Part shown: one piece after another, positions 41,323 to 50,183 of the stretch
How the letters are laid out: the number at the start of each line of letters is the position of its first letter
Numbering within the stretch: the first letter of the stretch is position 1
Assembly (NCBI GenBank): GCA_965116155.1
Contig: OZ220488.1
Span: 1,547,224 to 1,611,223 of the forward strand
Reading direction: 5' to 3'
Source of the DNA: G965116155 sp965116155
GTDB lineage: Bacteria > Bdellovibrionota > Bdellovibrionia > Bdellovibrionales > UBA1609
DNA length: 64,000 nucleotides
Notes under the pieces: model-generated
The model's input: the letters and a program-made list of their open reading frames with translations, nothing else
Databases searched by the model: none
What the model was told of the DNA's origin: nothing
Translations under genes and position numbers: made by a program

Positions 41323-41871
41323 TTAAGTGGCGCTTTTGAAGCCGTGTTTGATTTTTTTATAAGATTGCCCCAGGCTCTCGCTAACGAGTTTGGTGTCGGC
41401 CACTAGGGGAAAAAAATTGGTATCCCCCAACCAGCGGGGGATCACATGCCAGTGCAAATGCCAAGGCAAACCCGCCCCCGCCTCGCGTCCCAAATTAAGT
41501 CCCACGTTAAGGCTTTTACAATTATAGGCCTGCTTTAACACCGCAACCGACAACTTTAACACCAGGCTTAAATCAGCAAATTCTTTTGGTGCGAGTTTTT
41601 CTAATTGCGCTACATGCCGCTGAGGCAGAACCAACAAGTGCCCCGTGTTGTAAGGGTATTTGTTGAGCACCACCATGCTAAGTGCGCTCTTAAATACTAG
41701 TAGGCTTTTGGCGTTTACGCCTTTTAAAAGTGCTTGGCAAAAAACGCACTCCTTATTGGTGCTTAAAGCCTGCTGCTTTACATAAGACGCGCGCTGGGGG
41801 CGATGGAACACCTCGCGCGCTTGAGGCCAAGCATTTAGGTTGGTATTTTTTTTCTGGCGACTTGGTGCCAT
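41323..41871 (-). CDS. HIT-family nucleotide hydrolase/phosphorylase
   Basis: A 182-residue HIT-domain protein. The histidine triad is HLHWHVIPR (about residues 148-156), preceded by LNVGLNLGREAGAGLPWHL, and a CxxC-like CVFCQALL segment lies near residue 40 (zinc-site-like). The PYNTGHLLVLPQRHVAQLE stretch is also diagnostic. This is the branch related to Ap4A phosphorylase and similar nucleotide-cleaving enzymes. Cytosolic. It is followed directly upstream by the prepilin gene on the same strand, seven bases away. Confidence 0.88.
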   Translation of the reverse strand: MAPSRQKKNTNLNAWPQAREVFHRPQRASYVKQQALSTNKECVFCQALLKGVNAKSLLVFKSALSMVVLNKYPYNTGHLLVLPQRHVAQLEKLAPKEFADLSLVLKLSVAVLKQAYNCKSLNVGLNLGREAGAGLPWHLHWHVIPRWLGDTNFFPLVADTKLVSESLGQSYKKIKHGFKSAT

Positions 41872-41878
41872 AGTGTGC

Positions 41879-42703
41879 TTACATCATCGAATCTTGCAAG
41901 GCGTTTACAAGGTTAATCACTTCTTTGCAGTTGTCTATCTGCCAAATGTCCTCCTTGCCCCCAAGCGTCGTTAAAGCAACAGCATAGTAAGACTTAGAGT
42001 CGATACAGGTTTCTTTGCACTTGGCACACATCATGTTGCTCAATACCTCCTCCGTATCGCGGCAGGTATTACCGACGCTTAGGCACTTGCCGTTTATGAA
42101 GCGCATAGCAGGTTCAGGCTTGAGGTCTGGGTGGTTTGAGAGAGCTTTGCATTCTCCAAGATAAAGCATTTGATCTTTTAAATTTTTTAGCTCTTCGCAA
42201 AAAACCACGGTATTAGAGGCCTCTGCAAAGTTTTTAGTACCGTCATGCGTGCCCGTTAGACTATAAAAATCGGTACCCGAAAAAGTCCGGCAGGCGCTGC
42301 CAGGACTCTCTCCACAGCATGACAGACGCATATCAGCCATCAATTCGTTAGGTGCTGCAAATTGGCACTCGCTCATCTCTCCAAGGGGGCGGACAGGAGG
42401 GGAAATGCTCATCATATCATTATCAGGCTTCTTATTCCCCCACGCTTCAGCAAAGCCAACGTTGTAGTGCTGGTCGCCTTTGGGGTTGTAGCCAATGGTA
42501 GCAAAGGATCCATAATAGGTGCCCCACTCGGCTTTAAAAAGCATTTGGCTGGTGTGTAGGGCGGCGAGCTCTGTTTGGGCGGATTTTCTAATGGCGTTGT
42601 ATCTAAAGTTTCTTAACTGCGGCACACCGATGCTAACGAGTATTAAAAAAATACTCACCCCAATCACTAGCTCTATTAGTGAGAAGCCTTTTAGTTGCTT
42701 CAT
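41879..42703 (-). CDS. Type IV pilin-like prepilin
   Basis: A 274-residue prepilin: a short leader MKQLKG is cut before FSLIELVIGVSIFLILVSIG, the canonical N-methylated hydrophobic helix with Glu5. A large globular domain with eight or more cysteines follows (CGESPGSACRTF, CAKCKETCID), larger than a usual major pilin. It could be a minor pilin or pseudopilin for the type IV pilus or type II secretion system, both represented in this window (pilT, gspLMN). Probably co-transcribed with the HIT gene downstream. Confidence 0.85.
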   Translation of the reverse strand: MKQLKGFSLIELVIGVSIFLILVSIGVPQLRNFRYNAIRKSAQTELAALHTSQMLFKAEWGTYYGSFATIGYNPKGDQHYNVGFAEAWGNKKPDNDMMSISPPVRPLGEMSECQFAAPNELMADMRLSCCGESPGSACRTFSGTDFYSLTGTHDGTKNFAEASNTVVFCEELKNLKDQMLYLGECKALSNHPDLKPEPAMRFINGKCLSVGNTCRDTEEVLSNMMCAKCKETCIDSKSYYAVALTTLGGKEDIWQIDNCKEVINLVNALQDSMM

Positions 42704-42756
42704 CCCCTCTTCTCCCCCTTATGGAGCATTTTTATAAAAACCTAAACCTAACCTAT

Positions 42757-44715
42757 TTAAGGCGCATTAGAAGAGCTGCCCGGTTTTTGCTCTTTTTTAT
42801 TCTCCTCTTTAAAGTCCACATCTACAACCCCTGAGCCTGTAGTGGCGCCCTCTTTTTTGCCTCCAAATGCACCATTAGGGGTGCCGCCTCCGCCTTGGGC
42901 TTTGGCCTCTTCGCCCTCGGCGCTGTGGTACAGCTTAGAGCTAAGGGTTTGATTGAGTTTTACCAGGCTCTCGTTGGCTTTTGATACCGCCTCTTTTTCG
43001 CCCTTTTGCAAGGCTTCACGGGCTTCGAGTATGGCTTTATCCAAAGCGTCTGCATCGGATTTTGCCATTTTGGCCCGGTGCTTATTTAAAATGCCTTCGC
43101 TTTGGTAAATTACAGCCTCGAGCTCGTTTTTCATGCCGGCCATTTCTTTCTTTTGTGCATCGTCTGCCGCATGCCGCTTGGCTTCTTCTACCAAGTGCTC
43201 TACCTCTTCTTTACTCAGCCCACTGCGGGTTGCAATTTTAATGCTTTGGCTTTTGTCGGTTTTTTGGTCTTTGGCCGAAACATTTAAAATGCCGTTTACG
43301 TCGATATCAAAACTCACCGCAATCTGAGGCGCTCCGCGCGGTGCGGCGGGGATATCCATAAGCTCAAATCTCCCCAAGGTGCGGTTGTCGGATGCCATTT
43401 CGCGCTCGCCCTCTAGCACATGCACGCTGACGCTGGTTTGGTTGTCGGCCGCGGTCGAAAACATCTGCGACTTTTTAACCGGCACCGTGGTGTTGCGGGG
43501 TATGATCTTGGTGCACACTCCACCCAAGGTCTCTATACCCAAACCCAAAGGGGTCACATCCAAAAGCAACAGGTCCTTTACGCTGCCGCTAATAATACCC
43601 CCCTGCACAGCAGCGCCACAGGCTACGACCTCTTCAGGGTTAACTGACTGGTTGGGCGTGCGTTTAAAAAACTCCTCCACCTTGCGTCTTACTAAAGGCA
43701 TGTGGGTGGTTCCACCCACGAGCACGACTTCGTCAATGTCCGATACCTGCAGGTCGGCGTCTTGCAGCACCTGGCGACAAGGCTCCATGGCGCGGTCTAC
43801 TAGGTCTGCACACATCGACTCCAACTTGGCGCGGCTTAAAGACAGGCTCAAGTGCTTGGGGCCAGAGGCATCAGCCGTGATAAAGGGCAGGTTAATTTGG
43901 GTTTCTTCTAATTTGCTAAGTTCAATTTTTACGGTCTCAGCGGTTTCTTTAAGTCTTTGCACCGCCATTTTATCCAAGGTTAAGTCAATGCCGTGCTCTT
44001 TTTTAAACTCCGCCAGCATCCAGTCGAGGATTTTTTGATCAAAATCATCCCCTCCCAAGTAGGTGTCACCATTAGAGGCTAAAACGGCTGTTACTTTGTC
44101 GGACACCTCCAAAATGGAGATATCAAAAGTCCCTCCACCAAAGTCAAAAACCGCAATGCGTCCGTCTTGGCGTTTGTCTAAACCATAACTAAGGGCTGCG
44201 GCCGTGGGCTCGTTAATGATCCGCTTAACCTCTAAGCCTGCAATGCGCCCGGCGTCTTTAGTGGCCTGGCGCTGGGCGTTATTAAAATAGGCCGGCACGG
44301 TTACTACGGCTGCCGAAACCGGGTGGCCCAGGTAGGTTTCGGCTACGGTTTTTAATTTGCCCAAAACGGCCGAGGCGATTTCTTCAGGCGTAATCACTTT
44401 GCCGTCTTTTAGCTCAAAGGCACAGCCTTTGTCTTTTTCTACAATCTTGTACGGAAAAGACGAGAGCGAAGTGCGCATATCTGAAAAATTGCGCCCTATA
44501 AACCTTTTGGCAGAGTAAATGGTATTTTCGGGGTTTGTTGTGGCTTGGCGCTTGGCGAGCTGCCCTACCAGCCTTTCGCCCCCCTTGGTAAAGGCCACAA
44601 CCGAAGGAGTGGTGCGCTTGCCCTCGTCATTGGCTAGTACGCGGGGGCTTGAGGCCTCCATAACCGCCACCACTGAGTTTGTGGTGCCTAGATCAATACC
44701 AATAATTTTACTCAT
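42757..44715 (-). CDS. dnaK: Hsp70 chaperone DnaK
   Basis: A 652-residue Hsp70 from ATG 44715 ([20 protein letters not shown]), preceded by AGGTGG; the upstream ATG at 44724 is less likely. The nucleotide-binding domain shows [34 protein letters not shown] and [13 protein letters not shown]; the linker [16 protein letters not shown] leads to the substrate domain and a Gly/Ala-rich tail. DnaK binds unfolded polypeptides in an ATP cycle driven by DnaJ and GrpE, whose genes are not next to it. A CIRCE-like or sigma-32 site is not obvious upstream; the region is full of repeats. Confidence 0.96.
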   Translation of the reverse strand: MSKIIGIDLGTTNSVVAVMEASSPRVLANDEGKRTTPSVVAFTKGGERLVGQLAKRQATTNPENTIYSAKRFIGRNFSDMRTSLSSFPYKIVEKDKGCAFELKDGKVITPEEIASAVLGKLKTVAETYLGHPVSAAVVTVPAYFNNAQRQATKDAGRIAGLEVKRIINEPTAAALSYGLDKRQDGRIAVFDFGGGTFDISILEVSDKVTAVLASNGDTYLGGDDFDQKILDWMLAEFKKEHGIDLTLDKMAVQRLKETAETVKIELSKLEETQINLPFITADASGPKHLSLSLSRAKLESMCADLVDRAMEPCRQVLQDADLQVSDIDEVVLVGGTTHMPLVRRKVEEFFKRTPNQSVNPEEVVACGAAVQGGIISGSVKDLLLLDVTPLGLGIETLGGVCTKIIPRNTTVPVKKSQMFSTAADNQTSVSVHVLEGEREMASDNRTLGRFELMDIPAAPRGAPQIAVSFDIDVNGILNVSAKDQKTDKSQSIKIATRSGLSKEEVEHLVEEAKRHAADDAQKKEMAGMKNELEAVIYQSEGILNKHRAKMAKSDADALDKAILEAREALQKGEKEAVSKANESLVKLNQTLSSKLYHSAEGEEAKAQGGGGTPNGAFGGKKEGATTGSGVVDVDFKEENKKEQKPGSSSNAP

Positions 44716-44844
44716 AAAAACCACCTGCCTAGTTGTTGTTGAGTGCTGCTTAAGTCAGTAAAACAAGCCCTGCCCAGAAGTCCAGGGTGGCAAGGCATAG
44801 TAAAGAATGTGCTGTTTTGGACGCGCCGTCAAGCGCACGTTACA

Positions 44845-44945
44845 GACTAGCCAAAACGCCTCTTGCATGTAGCGCAGCCTGGTAGAGCACCTTTGGTGAC
44901 CCAGGCAAGCGGCAAGTCAAGAGGTGTTTTGGCGGTCTATGAAGC
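44845..44945. repeat. Family 1 repeat, copy with CCAAAACGCCTCTTG arms
   Basis: ACTAG (44846-44850) leads into arm 44850-44865 GCCAAAACGCCTCTTG, which pairs with 44918-44933 CAAGAGGTGTTTTGGC at 15 of 16 positions. The conserved GCGGTCTATGAAG follows. Inside is a CCTGG...CCAGG loop with ACCTTTGGT. The arm sequence is unlike that of any other copy, but the frame CTAG...GGTCTAT is the same. Confidence 0.82.
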
Positions 44946-44958
44946 TATCTATGGCCCT

Positions 44959-45071
44959 GCAAATGAGGTCTAAGTGCGTACCTGCAGTGCGGGTATTCTA
45001 GATTGAGGCAAATAGTGTCGCCTGTGTCAGGGTTTGCTTGAGGCAAGTGGATGAAACGTGACCTCATTTGC
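44959..45071. repeat. Inverted repeat GCAAATGAGGTC upstream of the 45232 gene
   Basis: GCAAATGAGGTC (44959-44970) and GACCTCATTTGC (45060-45071) are exact reverse complements about 90 bases apart, enclosing small hairpins (CCTGCAGTGCGGG). Together with the copy just upstream it fills the 516-base gap between dnaK and the secreted-protein gene. The remaining bases 45072-45231 form a leader in which I see no gene, although the frame stays open from 45058. Confidence 0.75.
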
Positions 45072-45231
45072 CACACTCTCGTTAAAGGCACCAATGCATC
45101 TGTTAAGCCCGCAGCGCCCACGGCGCGCAGCTTGCCCTTCGGCTAGTCCATGTAAACCCTTATGCACAATATTCCGAAATCCCACATGTCGCACTAAAAA
45201 TGCAACCCTACAAAAAGAGGGGAGAAAAAGG

Positions 45232-46980
45232 GTGTTTTTGTTTTCACGTTATTTTTGGCTCTGGTTCGGGGCGCTAACTTTAAGCGCCCTTGCATTGCGG
45301 TGTGGCACTGACGATGCCAAGCTCGTTATACCCCATCTAGAAACACCCGCCCATCCCAAGCATATAAGGCGCAGCATAGACGAAAGATTTTTAATACTCG
45401 CTTATGATGAGGCGCGGCATGTGAGCTCTGGCAAGCCCGTAGCCATATGGGCTAGGCGCTTGGGTTTGGGGCGGTATTTTAAAAACGACTTTGAGCATTT
45501 TAGGGTGTTTTCGCACAATCCCCATGTGGTGTGCGTGGATACTACCCGCAGCGCCAGGGTGGCACCTACGGGTAGTTTAGAGCCTCAAGCGGCGCGGTTT
45601 TACTATTACCACCAAAATCAGGGCTTGCCAGCTCCATGTTCCATGGGAGCCTCTGCGGGCCTGGCGCCTTGGATGCTAGAAGAAGGCCTGGGTAACGAGG
45701 CGTATATTACTCTGGTGCCTGGGGCTTCGGGCGCTACTAAAATCGACGTATATGCGGTGCAAGACGCTAGCGCGCGCATTTTTAACCACAGGTGTGTAGA
45801 CGACAGCAAGTGCGAAAAAGTAACCCTCACCGTGGGTACGAGCCCTTTTGTAGCGGCTAAAATTAACGCTGGCACTTCGGGAGGCTGGTGGCAAATTGTA
45901 GGGCCCAAGTATGTGCCTGAGCGTTCGCGGGTGCAGTATAACCTTATGCCTCTAGATCCCACCCAAGTGGATGGAGGGTATTTGCGGGATTTTGAGCTTC
46001 CAGTGGATTCTCTGGCGAACCCTACAATCGGCATCAGTTGGCCAGTGAACTCTTTGGTGATGAACGCTAGCTTTAGTGAGTCCTGCACCAACGCAAACCC
46101 TGTGTGTATGCTTATGCCTACGCTAAAAGGCTACGAGCAGTACGGCGGCCCTCAAGAAGGGTATCTGGCCTATAGCTACCGCAACCAGGGGGGATTTCCA
46201 GCCAACCACTCGTTGTATTTGGATGTGTACGAAAGCCTCGGAGGCGGGCAGGTCAACAAGGCCGAGCGGGCCTTTATGGTGGGTTTTTCTCCCGGCTCCG
46301 AGGGGCACGAGCAGCACACCCAATCGGTAAAGGTGTATAGCGACTGGAGGGATCTATTTAAAGCACAAGGTCGCTTGAAGGTGCACAATCCGTTTTCAAA
46401 TGGGTTTAAAAAGTTTCTCGAGTGGGATTCGCGCGTTTTTAAATGGATAGTTGCTCCCGATAGCGCCACCGTAAAAAACACTAAGGAGCTAAACAGCTGC
46501 TACGTTAATAACAGCTCTTTTACAGCAGGCTCTACCGAGGCCACATGTAGGCTGAGCTTTTTTAAGCAAGACAGCCAAGATATCACTATGCACTTTGAAG
46601 CCGGGGCGGGTGCCGCTACAGCCCGCGCTCACCAGGGAGGTCAGGCTTGCAAAGCTGTGACCGAAGCCCGGTGCATGCCCTTGCCGTGGAGCTTGCAGGG
46701 AGCGCATGCTGCGTACCACCCCAATGTGTATTGGGGCGATGAGCTGCCCAAGGGCTTGGTGTACAGGCGCATAAGCAAAGTTGCGGGCGCTTACCAGGTG
46801 GGAGTGTGCTTAGATGGCCAGGGCCCTTTGGAGGCTAACAAAAGCGAGGCCCTTTGGAACAACAACTCCGGCCAGGGTTTTAGGTTTGTTGCCGTAGGGC
46901 GCTACCCCGAGGAGTTGACCATAAAAAAAGTGAACATCCATATTCACCCAAAAGGCTTTAAAAGTACGTGTACCAACTAG
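45232..46980 (+). CDS. Large secreted protein of unknown function
   Basis: Starting at GTG 45232 (GAGGGGAG at 45217-45224), the product has 582 residues with a signal-like sequence FLFSRYFWLWFGALTLSALALRC; the Cys could be lipidated, though LALRC is a poor lipobox. The mature part is beta-rich with about 14 cysteines (HNPHVVCVDTTRSARVAPTG, MPLPWSLQGAHAAYHPNVYW). I do not recognise the family. The frame is open back to 45058, but that stretch codes for a basic, Pro/Cys-rich peptide and lies beside repeats, so I reject the longer start. It converges on rplT with 22 bases in between. Confidence 0.7.
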   Translation: MFLFSRYFWLWFGALTLSALALRCGTDDAKLVIPHLETPAHPKHIRRSIDERFLILAYDEARHVSSGKPVAIWARRLGLGRYFKNDFEHFRVFSHNPHVVCVDTTRSARVAPTGSLEPQAARFYYYHQNQGLPAPCSMGASAGLAPWMLEEGLGNEAYITLVPGASGATKIDVYAVQDASARIFNHRCVDDSKCEKVTLTVGTSPFVAAKINAGTSGGWWQIVGPKYVPERSRVQYNLMPLDPTQVDGGYLRDFELPVDSLANPTIGISWPVNSLVMNASFSESCTNANPVCMLMPTLKGYEQYGGPQEGYLAYSYRNQGGFPANHSLYLDVYESLGGGQVNKAERAFMVGFSPGSEGHEQHTQSVKVYSDWRDLFKAQGRLKVHNPFSNGFKKFLEWDSRVFKWIVAPDSATVKNTKELNSCYVNNSSFTAGSTEATCRLSFFKQDSQDITMHFEAGAGAATARAHQGGQACKAVTEARCMPLPWSLQGAHAAYHPNVYWGDELPKGLVYRRISKVAGAYQVGVCLDGQGPLEANKSEALWNNNSGQGFRFVAVGRYPEELTIKKVNIHIHPKGFKSTCTN

Positions 46981-47002
46981 TCGTGCTTTGACAGAGGTGT
47001 GG

Positions 47003-47350
47003 CTAGTCTGTAGGTAAGCCTTTAACCATTGCTTGGAAGCCAGTAGGATCATGCAGGGCGATTTCGGACAGGATTTTGCGGTTTAGCTCAATGCCAGCTA
47101 CTTGCAGGGCATGCATTAGGCGCGAGTAGCTCCAGCCGTTAAGGCGCGCTGCGGCGTTTATGCGCTGTATCCATAGAGCCCTAAAATCCCGCTTGCGTAC
47201 GCGCCTGTCGCGGTAGGCGTAGGCCAAGGCTCTGTCGGATTTTTCAAAGCTCACTTTAACGCAGCGGCTTAAGGCCCCTCTAAAGCCCGCTGCGCGCTTG
47301 AGCCTTTTTTTACGCCTCTGTCTCGCTACTGTGCCACGTTTAACTCTCAT
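47003..47350 (-). CDS. rplT: 50S ribosomal protein L20
   Basis: A 115-residue L20: MRVKRGTVARQRRKKRLKRA, YAYRDRRVRKRDFRALWIQR and INAAARLNGWSYSRLMHAL are all conserved. L20 binds 23S rRNA early in assembly of the large subunit and, in several bacteria, represses translation of its own operon. It is encoded 12 bases after rpmI. The usual upstream partner infC is not here but about 12.7 kb away on the opposite strand, so the standard infC-rpmI-rplT control cannot act in the usual way. Confidence 0.97.
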   Translation of the reverse strand: MRVKRGTVARQRRKKRLKRAAGFRGALSRCVKVSFEKSDRALAYAYRDRRVRKRDFRALWIQRINAAARLNGWSYSRLMHALQVAGIELNRKILSEIALHDPTGFQAMVKGLPTD

Positions 47351-47362
47351 AATCTATTACAC

Positions 47363-47557
47363 CTAAAATACCAAAAGGCGCTCGGCCTGGTACATATTGG
47401 CCGAGTCCAAGTACGAGTTCATAACCCCCAGCTGGCGCTTGCGTTTTGAGGATTTGCGCTCTAGTTTATGGCGCATGCCTTTTTGCTTGTACTTTACCTT
47501 GCCCGAGGCCTTGAGCCGAAGGCGTTTCTTAGCACCAGCATGGGTCTTAAGCTTCAT
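47363..47557 (-). CDS. rpmI: 50S ribosomal protein L35
   Basis: A 64-residue L35 with MKLKTHAGAKKRLRLKASGK and the typical KYKQKGMRHKLERKSSKRKR stretch. It is the first gene of a two-gene minus-strand operon with rplT. The fni gene starts 50 bases away in the other direction, so this short gap (47558-47607) must hold both promoters. The C-terminus (NSYLDSANMYQAERLLVF) is somewhat divergent but of normal length. Confidence 0.95.
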   Translation of the reverse strand: MKLKTHAGAKKRLRLKASGKVKYKQKGMRHKLERKSSKRKRQLGVMNSYLDSANMYQAERLLVF

Positions 47558-47607
47558 ATAGGGACACTTTTACAATCTGTCGGCACTCTAGTACAAGTAC
47601 AAAAAGC

Positions 47608-48771
47608 ATGTCCTGCAAAAAACAAGAGCACATAAAGTTTAGCCTCGACCCCAAGGCCCGTGCGCTGCCGGCTGCGGGCCCACTCGCGGCACCAGCGGCT
47701 GCGGGCCCACTCGCGGCACCAGTGGCTGCATTAGAGGCCGAGCACAACCCTTTGCCTGAGCTAAACTTCGACCAAATCACCCTCAGCGCCCAAAGCCTAG
47801 GGTTAAAACTTAAGACGCCTTTTTTTGTAAGCTCCATGACGGGGGGCACGCCCCAAAGCAATTCCATTAACCTCAACCTGGCTGAGGCGGCGCATAGGCA
47901 AGGCTGGATGCTGGCGCTAGGTTCGTGCCGCAACATAATAGAGGCTAAAAACTTTAGCTTTGAAAAAACTTTACGCTCGCGCTTCCCCGGGCTGCCCTTG
48001 CTTAGCAATTTGGGGATATCGCAGTTAATAGAATACACAAACCCTATCGCTAGCACTAAGTGGGATGCAGTGAAAAATCTTTTAGACATTTTAAAACCCG
48101 TGGCTTTTGTGGTGCACGCTAACCCCTTGCAAGAGTGCTTGCAGCAAGAAGGCACAGCGCATTTTAAGGGGGGCTTAGCGGCGCTGAAATTTTTAGTAAA
48201 GCAATCCCCTGTACCTGTGGTGGTTAAAGAAGTCGGCTGTGGCTTTGGCCAAAAAGCCCTACAAAACTTATCCCAGCTGGGCTTGGGAGCAGTGGATGCT
48301 GCGGGCTTGGGAGGCACCCATTGGGGCAGGGTGGAGGGCCTAAGGAGCGCTGCGCGGTGCGAGGCGATTTCTGTTAAGGATCCAGCACACGCAAAAGCGT
48401 GTATAAAAGCCCGCGCGGCGGAAACTTTTGCTAATTGGGGCGTTAACACATGGGATGTGCTTAAAATGCTGCGCTCTTTAAGAGTGGCGGCTTGGGCGTC
48501 GGGCGGCATGCAAAATGGGCTCGACGCAGCTAGAGGCCTTCATATGGGAGCCGAGTGCGTGGGCTTTGCAGGGGCTTTGCTAAAAGCCATGCTTGAGCCC
48601 GGTGAGCGCCCCGGTGAGCACTTGTATAAGAGCCAAAGCCCCATAGAGCGCGCGGTGCACTTTATGAGCACGGTGGAGTACGAGTTAAAAGTGGCTATGC
48701 TTTGTGTGGGCGCAAAAGATATTAAAAGCCTGCAAAGCTTGGGTAACAACAAAGCGGCAACAAAGCAATGA
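47608..48771 (+). CDS. fni: Type 2 isopentenyl-diphosphate delta-isomerase
   Basis: A 387-residue FMN-dependent isomerase that converts isopentenyl to dimethylallyl diphosphate. Motifs: PFFVSSMTGGTPQSNSINL, MLALGSCRNIIEA, the FMN/phosphate region VVVKEVGCGFG and AAWASGGMQNGLDAARGLHM. Residues 19-40 carry a tandem repeat (PAAGPLAAP, twice) encoded by a 30-bp tandem DNA repeat at 47664-47725, an insertion not expected in the family. ATG 47608 follows TACAAAAAGC, nearly the same spacing as at the TPR gene (915). First gene of a mevalonate cluster: mvaA overlaps its end by four bases. Confidence 0.92.
   Translation: MSCKKQEHIKFSLDPKARALPAAGPLAAPAAAGPLAAPVAALEAEHNPLPELNFDQITLSAQSLGLKLKTPFFVSSMTGGTPQSNSINLNLAEAAHRQGWMLALGSCRNIIEAKNFSFEKTLRSRFPGLPLLSNLGISQLIEYTNPIASTKWDAVKNLLDILKPVAFVVHANPLQECLQQEGTAHFKGGLAALKFLVKQSPVPVVVKEVGCGFGQKALQNLSQLGLGAVDAAGLGGTHWGRVEGLRSAARCEAISVKDPAHAKACIKARAAETFANWGVNTWDVLKMLRSLRVAAWASGGMQNGLDAARGLHMGAECVGFAGALLKAMLEPGERPGEHLYKSQSPIERAVHFMSTVEYELKVAMLCVGAKDIKSLQSLGNNKAATKQ
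47664..47725. repeat. 30-bp tandem duplication in fni
   Basis: GCTGCGGGCCCACTCGCGGC followed by ACCAGCG occurs twice in a row, in frame, giving two copies of Ala-Ala-Gly-Pro-Leu-Ala-Ala-Pro. It lengthens a loop in the N-terminal part of the isomerase and probably varies among relatives. Confidence 0.85.
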
Positions 48772-50183
48772 CACTCTCAAAAAAACCTCTAGCCCCTCCA
48801 TGCCGCGGCTTAAGGAGCCTTAAGCCGCACCAGCGTTTGCAAAAGCTTAAAGATTTGGGCTTTTTGAGCGAGAGGGATTTAGAGTTTTTCAAGGACTCTT
48901 TAGGGGATGAAGCTAAGGTAGTGGTGGGCGCGCAATTGTCGGACAACTTTATTGAAAACTCCATTGGCTATTGGGACATGCCCTTGGGGGTGGCGACGCA
49001 TTTTATTATAAACTCCAAATCTTATGCCGTGCCTATGGCGGTGGAAGAAAGCTCTATCATTGCCGCGGCCTCATCCGGTGCAAAGTGGGTGTCCGGGTCT
49101 GGTGGTAGTATTAAAGCCTGGCCCGAGGGCAGTGGTTGCGTTACGGGGCAGTTGCATGTGCCAGATATTGGGCCTTTATCGCTGGGGGCATTTGTGGGGC
49201 AGGTAAAAACCCACAGCCTTGAGTGGCAGCAAGCTATTAACGAGCAGGTTTTAAGCGGTTTAGTTAAGCGCGGGGGAGGTTGCAAGGACATTGAGGTGCG
49301 TGCATTGCCGGGTAGTAGCCTGGTGGGTGGTATTGATGGAGAATCTAAGTGTGGAGTGGGTGAAGTGATGTGTGAGGATGGGGGTGCAATAGAGGCAAGT
49401 TGGTCCAGGCGCAGCCTGGTGGTGGAGGTGCATGTAGACACCTGCGATGCACAGGGGGCGAACCTCATTAACCAGGCGTGTGAATTTATAAAGCCTTATG
49501 TGCAGGCGCTGGGGGTGCGTGTGGGTATGGCGATAGTGTCGAATTTATGTGCGCAAAAGTGCATAAGGGCCGTGGTGGAAGTGCCTGGAGTGGCTCCAGG
49601 GCTGGGCAAGGGCTTAGAGGAGGCATCACAATTTGCTAAGCAAGACCCTGCGCGGGCTTGCACCCACAACAAGGGCATATTGAATGCTGTAGACGCCATA
49701 CTGATTGCAACGGGCAACGACTGGCGGGCTGTTGAGGCGGGGGCGCATGCCTTTGCGGCGCGCACTGGCCAATATAAGGGGCTTAGCACTTGGCACTATG
49801 GTGCTGATAGCACCCTAAGGGGGCAGATGCTACTGCCTATGGGTTTGGGCTTGGTGGGAGGGGTGACGCGTTTACACCCTAAGGCTAGAGGGTGTTTATC
49901 AATGCTGGGCGTGAGCACGGCTCAAGAGCTGGCGCAGGTGTGCGCGGGGGTGGGCTTAGTGCAAAATCTTAGTGCCTTAAGGGCTTTGGTAACAGATGGC
50001 ATTATTAAGGGACATATGGCCTTGCATATTAATAATATTGTTATGCAAGTGGAGCCGCGTGAGGATTTGCGTGCTCCGCTTAAGGTGTTTTTGCAAAACG
50101 AGCTCGCACAAAAGGGTTTTGTAAGTGCAAGTGTTGCAAAAGAGTTTTTAAATGCTCAAAAACAGCCAGTACATAACACTTAG
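48768..50183 (+). CDS. mvaA: Hydroxymethylglutaryl-CoA reductase, class II type
   Basis: A 471-residue HMG-CoA reductase. ENSIGYWDMPLGVATHFIIN and AVPMAVEESSIIAAASSGAK are the class II hallmark with the substrate-binding Glu. ATGNDWRAVEAGAHAFAART holds the catalytic Asp region and KGHMALHINNI the catalytic His. It makes or uses mevalonate; with fni and a GHMP kinase beside it the biosynthetic direction is likely. It is coupled to fni (ATGA overlap) and overlaps the kinase gene by 32 bases. HMG-CoA synthase is not in the window. Confidence 0.93.
   Translation: MTLSKKPLAPPCRGLRSLKPHQRLQKLKDLGFLSERDLEFFKDSLGDEAKVVVGAQLSDNFIENSIGYWDMPLGVATHFIINSKSYAVPMAVEESSIIAAASSGAKWVSGSGGSIKAWPEGSGCVTGQLHVPDIGPLSLGAFVGQVKTHSLEWQQAINEQVLSGLVKRGGGCKDIEVRALPGSSLVGGIDGESKCGVGEVMCEDGGAIEASWSRRSLVVEVHVDTCDAQGANLINQACEFIKPYVQALGVRVGMAIVSNLCAQKCIRAVVEVPGVAPGLGKGLEEASQFAKQDPARACTHNKGILNAVDAILIATGNDWRAVEAGAHAFAARTGQYKGLSTWHYGADSTLRGQMLLPMGLGLVGGVTRLHPKARGCLSMLGVSTAQELAQVCAGVGLVQNLSALRALVTDGIIKGHMALHINNIVMQVEPREDLRAPLKVFLQNELAQKGFVSASVAKEFLNAQKQPVHNT

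Noticed and set aside
45058..45231. N-terminal extension of the 45232 protein
   Set aside because: The extended frame encodes a Pro/Cys/Arg-rich stretch overlapping repeat sequence, ahead of an obvious signal-like segment with its own ribosome-binding site and GTG.
47547..48509. 320-codon minus-strand frame opposite fni
   Set aside because: Shadow of the clearly conserved fni gene; no domain is recognisable in it.
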